Positions 1-9,700 of a stretch of DNA of 64,000 nucleotides are shown one piece after another. The translations under genes and the position numbers were made by a program. The notes beneath the pieces are model-generated. The model saw only the letters and a list, made by a program, of their open reading frames with translations, was not told the DNA's origin and ran no database searches. The stretch lies in contig NW_019091436.1 of NCBI RefSeq assembly GCF_001949145.1, forward strand, positions 608,407 to 672,406. Reading direction: 5' to 3'. The stretch's first letter is position 1; the number at the start of each line of letters is the position of its first letter. Source of the stretch: Acanthaster planci (Eukaryota > Echinodermata > Asteroidea > Valvatida > Acanthasteridae).

Positions 1-197
1 GTGCGCGTGACGTGTTCACTTCGGTATTCTATTACGAGTAACTACCGGTACATATCACCATCAGAGGGTCCAGTTGGCTTATCTGTCAAGTCGGAATTAC
101 TGACTGGCGACGTATGACACACGTTGATGCCAGAAATCATAGAAAAGCTATCACATGAGGGCGTCTTAAAAGAAGTTATACGAGCGGCTGACCTTAC

Positions 198-334
198 CCA
201 TTCAAAACATTCTTCTTGCTGTTACTGGAGTCAACACGATGAACATGATAGAGGTACATATAGAGCATCAGGACAGTGACCAATACACTGATGGCTAGAG
301 CATTCCGTACAAACTTGAGAAAGTGCATCCTCAT
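198..334 (-). CDS. First coding exon of a type II membrane protein (partial; runs off left edge)
   Basis: Reading the minus strand from the ATG at 334, 45 codons run to a strong donor (GG|GTAAGG) whose GT lies just below 198. The peptide starts MRMHFLKFVRN, then has about 20 hydrophobic residues (ALAISVLVTVLMLYMYLY) and a polar stretch rich in Ser, Asn and Lys. A short basic N-terminus, one membrane anchor and a polar stem is the usual first-exon layout of Golgi type II enzymes such as glycosyl- and sulfotransferases. A possible acceptor (TTTTGTCTTAG) lies about 13 bp before the ATG, so there may be an upstream 5' UTR exon. The enzyme domain would lie to the left of the window, so the family cannot be named. 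The membrane anchor and donor are seen directly; the transferase idea is inference. Confidence 0.5.
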
Positions 335-574
335 CGTGGCTTTGAGTCTAAGACAAAACATCCAAAATCAACAAAAACGAAAGAAAAAGATGTCACTTTC
401 TGAAAATGATTCAAAATGGAGTTTGCCGACCAACTGAAATACTGGGGCCCATCACATACCAGTCGCTCGACAAACATCTCAATAAATGTACCTATACCTT
501 TGGAAGCTCCTGTTGTACATAGGACAGCTCTCTTACAGAACACCATCTTTGTAGGAAAACTACAATTGTGCACA

Positions 575-1335
575 GCTGTACATGTATTTAACGCCATCAG
601 GTACATGTACAAGTCATGCATGTACATACAGAGTGCAAATTTCATATACGGTACACGTGCACATGTCAATTCAAATGTCTTTAAGAAACAGCACAGCCAG
701 AGTACATTACGAAAATCTGTAGGAAGTGATGTCATTGAGAGAGATCTAGACCTACATGTACATACAATTTCCAAATTTCCAAAGATCAAAAACATACATT
801 GTAAAGTCTGAGGCACTATGCTTAGTTCAAGTCATGCATATCAGACCTGACACAGGTAATCCTCCATTGAGCATTCAAGTCTACATGTACACCTACAGTA
901 CATGTATGGTAGTCTATTTGTACGTTCACGCCCGCTTTGCACACTGTACAAATATGTACTCTTCTGTACATGTGAACAACGGATGACCATTTTGGCTTGT
1001 CAGGTTGCCATGGGAACAGTTAATTAATTATGCAGCTTCACACAGGAATAAAGGACAATGATACTATATGGTTATGGTAATAATACTTGACGGTCAGCGT
1101 TTAATTATGTACACAGATGTGCACGGAAATACATGTACATGTACCTTCGAAGTCTCCCCACACTCTGGCGTACATAAAATTGCCAATAAAAATATAAAAT
1201 GTACATGTGAGCTCCACCACAGACATGGTATGTTCCCTAAAATGTCTACGCCTGTCATGTTTACGTCAAAAGACCAATTTGAGTCCAAGTCAAGTGACTC
1301 AAATCTACATGTACAAGGCTGGTACATGTACCGAT
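575..1335. repeat. Cluster of TACATGTA-type palindromes
   Basis: At least ten copies of the palindromic core TACATGTA or GTACATGT fall within about 760 bp, for example near 579, 602, 754, 883, 898, 965, 1131, 1201, 1305 and 1322. Single copies recur elsewhere (about 37380, 39690, 40720, 58392), but nowhere else as densely. They are spaced irregularly and are not a tandem array. The same palindrome is common in other marine invertebrate genomes. Function is unknown. Confidence 0.6.
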
Positions 1336-3106
1336 ACATGGCCAAGCTATGTTACCCTCATCCACACAGGACATTGACACTATCGTAAAATGAGAACATT
1401 TTCAGCAATGCACCAAAACTGTCCGACTCCAATCTTCTGAAGGCTCATGCATTGAGGAGCAACCCAACCAGCAAATCTCCAAGCCATTCCTGTCTTTACA
1501 CATTTCCACATTCTTGCCAATTTCTTGATGGTAGGGTATTTTAACATTTCAAGAGCTCAGATGTAAAAAAAGTATTTAAATTTGTTTTGCTTGTAAAATA
1601 ACTTGGCAGTAAAAAGTACATTTGCCTTTTCATTTTTATAATAACTGTCAAAAATGATTTACATTTATATAGGCCTATTCTTCAGGCAAGAACACAAATT
1701 AGAAGGTTGGAATATTTCTGTTTACATTCAGTGGTTAAGTCCTTCCACATTTTTTTTCATTTATAACCTAGGAATTCACCAAGCCAAGGTGGTTTTGAAT
1801 GAATATTTATTCTAGGAGTTTTATAGCAAGAATTGCAGTTACCTGTACTTTGGCAGTAAATAAAAAATAAAACCTGGAGAGTCACATGATGGATAGTTCT
1901 TGACAAAAATGTGTATACGTGTACACAAATAGCATCACACTGGTTATGGTGGTTGGTACTGTACACATGTAAACGTACGTCGTGACCAATCATGTACCTC
2001 AGAGAATAATCATAAAATAAACTAGATCTGGACCAGTTGTGCTTATTAAGCTCTTTTTAGTGATAAATTTGCAAGACTAATCATGTGGGAACAGTTCTCT
2101 TGGCACGCTGTCCATACACAATCCACAGTCCTGATAACACTGCACTATAAACCAAGTACGCATACAGTGCCTTCAGGGGACGAGTAACATCATAATGTCA
2201 CAAGATTTTTCCTCAAACAGGTCACAGGTCCCTACCATATCGAACCCAGCAACATTCAGTTTAACTGGATGTATTGTTCTTTCAAGTTATGTTAGGAGTG
2301 ACTTTTCAAACTTGTACACGTATATGCACATATACGTGTGTCAGTATGCACTTGATTTTAAGTTACATTTTCATGCACAAATGTGTGAATGTGAAACAAA
2401 ATACCAAGTTGGTATTTCTTTCTACTCATCAATTTGTGACACAATGGTATTCATTAATAAATACTTTTTCTGCAACACTGGACAGGTAAATACACTGTAT
2501 TTATTTTTGACTAAGTTTTGACATCTAGACTGCTAATAACGACATTCGTAAAATGGTGGGAGGGCATTCTGCACTTGACTACACTTGGGCCGACAAAATC
2601 GGTCCTGCCCAATCAATAATGCAAAAAAAAAAATTGATTTCAACGACTGACACTTGTATGTGGTTCCGGGATTATATTCAATAAACTACACAAGGACTCT
2701 TAATGCAGCTGTCTCGAGAATGTGTTTACGAAAGCGCTCATCTCTTGTGAATGCACACATATCTTTTTATACCACACAATATGTAAACAAATAAACAACA
2801 TCACAGCACACAAGACCAATTCTTCCCCCAGGTTTCCAACTAAAGATATGCGTAACTTCATCTCAAACACTGAAGTGTACATACAGAAAGTTCACAAAAT
2901 AGCAAAAAAAGAATATGAAATTTACAGTCAGAGTGCTCTACGTCGCTGACAGATGCAGTTGGAATTTAATGTACTGTTCCATTTCCTACAAACTGTACAT
3001 TACATCAACAGGTGCCCTTGTAAACATTCAAAAATGCTACTGAACATGGTTGCATGCAGCATGCGATACACACATGTACTGATATTTGTCTCAGGCATGT
3101 TCTGTT

Positions 3107-3323
3107 CAGGGGCGTAGCTACCGGGAGGTGTGGGAGGTGTGGCACCTCCCAATAATTAATTCCAGTCGGCAAATAGAGCTTCGGTCAGAAAATGAATCCA
3201 AAATTGGTACATAATTGATATACGTTGGCCGTCTGTATTTCCCCTAAAATAAAAGTTACAAGAACAAGTCAGTTAACAACTCTGGCACACCCCCCCCAAG
3301 CAAATGTCTTTGTTATGCCACTG
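3107..3323. mobile_element. hAT-like miniature foldback element
   Basis: The left end reads CAGGGGCGTAGCT, and the reverse complement of the right end reads CAGTGGCATAAC, giving imperfect terminal inverted repeats that start with CAG. The 8 bp outside the left end (GTTCTGTT) match 6 of 8 with those outside the right end (GTACTGAT), as expected for an aged 8-bp hAT target-site duplication. It is about 217 bp with no coding capacity, so it would be non-autonomous. Confidence 0.5.
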
Positions 3324-4473
3324 GTACTGATGCACACTTTGCTGATCTGTGCAAGAAATGGACCAACAGCCATATGGTGTCAATCCTTAATTGAGTGCAC
3401 TGCATTACTTGGAGCATAGCTTGGTGTGCGTACGAACTGACCCCATAACTTTCCATCTCTGAAAATTTTAAACATTGTTGGCTGAGTAGGCGGATGGTAT
3501 TGCTACTTCAGTGACCTTTCAGAATTTTCTTATGCTGTTTTACTTAACGTTAGTTTGCAAACCAAATGGTTGATTGATCTGAAATAAATTTGACACGCAC
3601 ACAGTACAGTAACTATGACTACTCATTAAAATGGATCATTTTCTAATTCCTACTAGTGGTTATCGAGGGAGACAAGAAGATAGACTCTGTGACGGCTTCA
3701 TTATACACAACACTGATTTTCCTAGTTTTTAGATATTGATAAACTCGTAGTTTACAATGACGCCACAGATGTCCAAAGGCAAGCTCTTTTCCTTACAATG
3801 CACTGTCAAACTTGATAATGCTGGTTTCCTGAATCCAGACTGATTTTAACACTTCGGGATTAAACAGCAGTTACTCAACGCTGTTTGAGAAATCTGAAGA
3901 AGACCATTTAATAATTTAGACATAAGCATGATTTGGATGTTTGTTGGCAATCGCTGATTTTCCCCTGCAGTGGTTTATCCTCCCGGTATATGGAGGAATA
4001 AAAACAGGGTTGTCGTTAGCTGCGCTCTAGCTCTACAGTGGACAACGAACATAGCGAAGCCCGCAGTTCTGGGGCTGTTAGCAGAAAGTGATATCAATTA
4101 CCATGTCCTGAGAAGTCAAATTTAGCAAGGAAATAATCATGATTTAGCATGTTTAGGCCCTACGTATTCAGGAAATATTGGATACTTCTAATGCATGACA
4201 CCATAATATCCAAACCTTTTCAATCCTTCAGAAATCCATCTGTAGAGTGTAATTCCAGGATCTTTGCAGGCGTTCTCCCCAACTTCTCGAGGAAATGAAG
4301 CATTAAATTATTTCATTTTCAAGTTCAAACGATCGTACCTCAGCTCCCCCTCCTTACTCTAATTTCTAAACTAGACTTCGACCATCAAATGAATCATGCA
4401 TCAGCTGTAGCATGCATATATGATCGGTCGATCATCAATCGGTGCTTCGATTATCCTTTAGCGATGCTGTACA

Positions 4474-4485
4474 TGCGCATGCGCA
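4474..4485. promoter_or_regulatory. Perfect NRF-1-type palindrome
   Basis: The 12-mer TGCGCATGCGCA is a perfect match to the vertebrate NRF-1 consensus, which is usually found in CpG-rich promoters. The next 150 bp are locally GC-rich. No gene start was recognised beside it; the nearest plus-strand coding exon begins at 6713. It could mark an unrecognised promoter or be chance. Confidence 0.3.
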
Positions 4486-4614
4486 AGCGCAATGAGTTCG
4501 ACACTTGGCCCTGGAACTTACAAGACTGACCCACGATCAGAGGTGAACTGTGGCCATCGCCAGTCCCCGGCCACCATCGCTCTAAGCACTGTCATGGTGG
4601 CCGCAGCGTGGATT

Positions 4615-4735
4615 TGTGCTGCTGGAGGTGGTAGGAATTATGGGGATAAAAGTTTTAAAAACGGGTTGGGGGGATGCTGACACCATGCAACCATGGAGGA
4701 CAAATCCTTCCTCCATCCATGATACAGCCCTGGAA
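4615..4735 (+). repeat. Possible copy of a dispersed repeat (family also near 7155 and 8540)
   Basis: The segment contains GGTTGGGGGGATGCTGACACCATG followed by a stretch ending near a CCATGATACAG motif. The same order (G-run, GCTGACACCATG, then GATACAG) occurs near 7245-7290. The resemblance is by eye and partial; boundaries are uncertain. Confidence 0.3.
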
Positions 4736-5275
4736 GGATGTGAAGATGAGGTGACTCCATGGTGATAATAGATTTCTAATTATGTAATACATTCCTGAAA
4801 TACCCTTGGCTCTGTTTATTTGTTTTTAAAAAAAATGTTCTTCTGTTTTGGGTGCTATTGAAAATATTTTGGTCGTTGCAAACATCTTAACAAAAAGTGT
4901 GTGTGTCACGGTGTGAAGGGGGTTGATTTCATAACTCATCCCAGCCTTCACATAAATTGACTCAAGTCAGGCCAGCACTGTGAAACAAAGGTCAGATATG
5001 GGTACAATGTTCGAATTTGTTGCAAAGTCAATCTCTACAATAAGCGCACCGAGTCAGTGACCCCGCTGAGATAGCTCGTTCATTGCGACAGATTGCGCAT
5101 GTCCATGTTGACTTGTGGCAAAATGTAGAAGAGCTGCGTAGCGTGCGGAGTGTGTTTACGCGCTTGTATTGTTTCCTTGGCACTTGGTGGCGCTTCCTTA
5201 ATTTTCTCGCTTGGCGACGCATCACATCTACGAACAAAGCAAATCTTGAGTAGAACCTCGCCTCTATGGAGTATT

Positions 5276-5391
5276 TACTATTTACGTACGGCACACATTT
5301 CTGCCCTCTCTCTAGCCTCTTCCAAGGCGAGGCAACCGCACGACGCGAGGCTAGAAAGAGGCAGAAATGTGTGTCGTATACGTAAATAGTA
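5276..5391. mobile_element. Short foldback (inverted-repeat) element
   Basis: Two arms of about 44 bp, 5276-5319 and 5347-5391, are imperfect reverse complements of each other. Both contain TACTATTTACGTA and CACACATTTCTGCC (or their complements). The loop is about 27 bp. There is no coding capacity. It looks like a miniature inverted-repeat transposon or other hairpin repeat. Confidence 0.55.
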
Positions 5392-6712
5392 CACCATGTG
5401 CCTTTTGTCTTGAGGCGTGTGATGATAGACCCTACATGTAGGTCGGCTCGTCACGTTCTCTCTCGTAACTACGGGGTACAGTTGAAAGTCCATGACCACC
5501 CCAATCCCCGATGCTACATGTTAAGTTTCGAAAACAGTGTATACAACCTGTGTACCAAGTACATTTAACTTGCAAGTTAATAACTCCTTGAAAACGGACG
5601 GATCTGTGATCGAGCCAACTGGGAGCCATGCCCCCCCTCCACAGGAACCAAAATTTGCTTTTTGGAAAAGGAATAAAAGAATGGTCTTTTCCCTCCCTTT
5701 TAATAGCTTATAAATGCTCCAAAATTAGCCCCACCCGTTATAAAAGCCGTTAAGTATTATATAAAAAGTCCCATTTTTTGCCCCAGCACACACCTTGCTT
5801 GAGTGCCAATGACTATGTGAAGCGCTTCTCAGTTTAAAATGTATTCTACTTAAATTCTTTGGAAAGAAACTTTTAAAATATAATGTGGTAAATTAAGTCT
5901 TCAGGGCGTTTCTTATTGAGTTCATGGTTCTAATGGCGGTCTCGGGGAGAGTCGGTCAGTAGAAAAAATAAAAATATTTGATTACGCGATGCTACTTCAT
6001 TGCAAGAATATAAGGATAGGTGATGCAAAGTGTTCAATGTCATGGCTTGCTCTATCTGGATTAAACTTTATTTCCATAATTTTCAAATAAATAATAGAAA
6101 TAAGCCCATCTTTGACAACTTAGTGGCACAAATAAAAACGAAAGGATTAAAATATGTACCGTGCATATCCCTTTTAACTAACGTCTGACTCCCGAACAAT
6201 TAAGAAGGTTCATTCCACCCATCCCGCAAAACAAAAAACAAAAAATGTAAAAAAAAAGTATGGAATGCCAACATACAACAGAATCTGCACGTTTGTTTTC
6301 GGGAAAACAACATAAATCATCTTAACATGGGATCTAATGACAAAGTTCAACAGCTGCCAAGCCTTATAGTGTGGATATATGTTTAAAGGAGAACATAAGT
6401 AAAACATACGAAGCCCATCAAAACACTGAAAACACGCAGCTCACTTTAACCTTACGAAGTCTTTGTTCACTAAATGAGAAAGTTAAGGAGAGGGTTTCAC
6501 CTTTCCAAAAGGAAATGACTTGGAAGATAATGTGTCTGATGTTTATGCAAATTCAGCGGCATTCTTATCAGTCGAAGATATTACCGCAACTTCTCTGATT
6601 GGTCACAACATTTCGTCGAGAAATGGACCCAATGGGTTAGAGTGGTCTTTAACGCCGGTTGGTGGGCTAAAAAGTAGTGCGTGGGTAATACAAGGTAGAC
6701 CTACGCCTCGGG

Positions 6713-9700
6713 ATGTTGCACCAAACCCTCTCGCTCGCCTTGGCCTTGAGCTTTTGGCTCCTGCTGGCTTCAACTGTTCACATTTCTGAGGAGTCCTTCT
6801 TCTTCGTTCAGAAGCACCCCCAAGAACATTTCTGTGAGGCAGACTTTGGTAAGATGACTCTATATACTTGGGGTGAGGGTGGACAAAATGGTATTCATCA
6901 GGGTGAGAATGAATATAAGAAACTGAATGAGGGATTATTTTTCTGGTAGTTGGTCTTTCGTCTGTCACAAAAGTCGGTTATCCGTGTCGCTTGATGTAAA
7001 AAAACAAACCGTTATTGTATGTATAGAGGGGGAAAAGACTGTAACGGACAAGAGATTGCACATGCAAAACTAGGCTTTCGTTCGAAATTTGGAGCTGTCC
7101 GCGAAAAAAGGCTTTTGGTTTTTTTAGTCTTTGTTTGGGCTGTTTTGTTTTCACCAGTGGCGTATATTTTGTGCCGGAAATTGGGGGAATAGGGATGGAG
7201 ATTTGTTGGAGGCAGGGATGACTTGCCCAGCCATGGCAATTTGAAAAGCGGGGGGCTGACACCATGTGAACTTGTAGGGGCGTTGTTCCTGATACAGATG
7301 TACATCCGTTATGTGTATTACATTCATGCAGATTCTTACATCAGAACGGCATATTCATAATTGTTTTTATTTGTTTTGAGTAATGTTGAAAATATTTTCA
7401 GTCGTTGAGAAGTCCGAAAAATTCCTTACAATCCGCTGTAATTTTTTTGCTCATTACAAAAAGTAGGGGGATAATTCTATAGCCCATCCCCCACCACAAA
7501 AAGTGGGAGATATATACCCCCCCCCCCCCGGGATGCATTGAACTCATGGTGTAATTCAGGGACCGCGGGGCCGTGGTTCATGTTTTTCGGTCAACCTGCT
7601 AAGGACATAAACGAATACGATTGATGCATGATGGACATGATCTTAGTGTGGCAGGTACGCCGAAACGGCTCAAATGAGCCAATGAGTGTGGTGCAACGTC
7701 ACATACAGTATCATGTAACGTCAAACGCCATTGGTTCCCCCTTCCACATTAGCCCCCGCCCCCTAATCTTAGGACGTCATGAGTCCACCCTGGAACTGGC
7801 AAACCGTTGCTTTTACCTCAGCCAACAATGGAAAGCTCCCACTACACTATTTTCGTTACTAAGATCTCAACACCTTTTGTTTATTGGCATGATCGCCAAG
7901 TATTTTGTTTTCTTGTCTTAATTCACATCCTGAAATGATTTACCGATGTCTTGTGCAAGAACGGTGAATTTGCTCTCCGTCCCGCTTGGCTGCCGGTAAC
8001 CCCACCCCCACCCGCGTGTAAGCGTTAAGCATGAGCTCTGTGACAGCTGGGCCCACCACACGTGGTAAATCTGACAGCATTACTTTGACCTCACTCAAAT
8101 AAATCATTAAAATTTCTCTCTGACAACGAACTGATAAACTTGCACCTGCAAAAATACAATGAACTGATTATCATCGTATACATTTCCTACTTTTTAAATA
8201 GGTTTTTAGTCTCTGTCATTTCCAGCTACCTTCATTTCTGTTTTGCTATACGACATGTGCCACCTACAAGAACTTGATAGACGACCAGCTGGTCGTAAAT
8301 CCCTGGAGGGGGTTGGGGGTATCACCCCCCCCCTTTTGAGGTGGTGGTAGGGGGCTACTGAATCCTTTCCCCCACACACTTTATTGTGATGAGTAAAAAA
8401 ATAAGGGTGCATGGTGATGAATGTTTAGGATTTTCCAGCGACTGAAATGTTCAGTTCGCTAAAACGGGAAAACATTTCTTGAAAATCCATAAATATGCAA
8501 CTCTGACGTAAGATTTTGCATGAATTTGATACACATTACAGATGTACATATTTATCATAGATATCGCCCCTATTACAGTGTCAAGGTGTAGCCCCCCTCC
8601 CAGATTTTCAATTTTTCATGGCAGGACCGTCCCACCTTTACCCATCGCCCATTCCCCCCCCCCATTTCCAGCACAGATTTACGCCTCTGTACTAGATGAC
8701 TATTTTGGTGAATACGGGAGATTTAAGGTGGAATTGTATGAACGTTTTATCATGTTAAATCTGCAAGTAGGCCTACAGAATAAATTTAGGACATCCTGAA
8801 GCTAATTTTACACATTCGTGAGAACAGGAGTTAACTTTTAGTCAATCATCGTCCCTGAATTTTTTTTAATAATTATGTTGTTTTGTTTAAGTTTTAGTTT
8901 TGTTTACTCATCGCAGGGCAGTCACTTGTTAACAAACGTGCAAAAAGCTTACACAGTAAGCTAAAGTTCACGTTCGTTGCAGTCTACTGCCCGACTCGGA
9001 CTATTGTAAGTCTATTGTACAAACTCATGCTCATGATATGGTCACCGTGAACCACTGTTATCAATGGTCGTTTTACAGAGAAAAAAGTTTAGGCGCCGAG
9101 ACAATGTCGTCGCAGACTGTCGAGATGTAAATGGATTTACGGACTGGGCCTTTCGCGAACGAAGGACATAACTGCTCCAAACAACGATCGACGAGTTAAA
9201 CGCATGTACATGTATATCGAATGGCAAACATCAGTTTATAGAACTACCATCGATAAAGTATCGAAAAACTTGCTGATGTGTTTGATACCACCAGACCATA
9301 ATGTTTTCAAAATGGGTCGTCCGTCGTTTCATTTTCTAGCTCTGATTTTCTTTGTCGCTTTCAACACCATCTCTTGTCTATCTCTCTGACAAACAGTTCT
9401 GGTTGGCAAAGTGCTGAGCAAAACGACGTCCAGTTTGTCACTCGAAAACTACCATCGTGTCAACGAACTGTTGGAGCTCCGCCCACCTCCCAACGAAACC
9501 ATCGTCCTTTCGGTCTACGTCAAACGTGTGTTCAAGGGGCACGCCTTTGCTAAGGAAGGTAACACTGTGGTCCTGGTTACCAGCCGAATTAAAACGGACT
9601 TGGAGGTGGTGAAACGACGGTCTTACATCTTCACAGGTACACCTTACGGAACTTCCAACAATGCGAATCATTCACGAGTGCTTCATGCAGTTTTGGATAT

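Larger units (their letters stand above)
348..6712. other. Intergenic region with repeats, no gene recognised
   Basis: No supported coding exon was found in this 6.4-kb stretch. It holds a dense cluster of TACATGTA palindromes (about 575-1335), a hAT-like foldback element (3107-3323), a perfect NRF-1-type palindrome (4474-4485) and a foldback repeat (5276-5391). The open frames here are low complexity or random in composition and lack domain motifs. Confidence 0.6.

Noticed and set aside
331-816. 161-codon minus-strand frame
   Set aside because: It is made of translated TACATGTA repeats (many Met, Tyr, Cys) and has no domain. The real exon at 198-334 is in a different frame.
6603-6968. 121-codon minus-strand frame over the TIMP first exon
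   Set aside because: It is the antisense shadow of exon 1 and its flank, with no motif.
9204-9389. Open frame with signal-peptide-like end, then TGA before TIMP sequence (possible selenocysteine or nonsense codon)
   Set aside because: The region is the pyrimidine tract and branch site of the exon 2 acceptor at 9396. Exon 1 at 6713-6848 joins in phase and supplies the expected TIMP motif.
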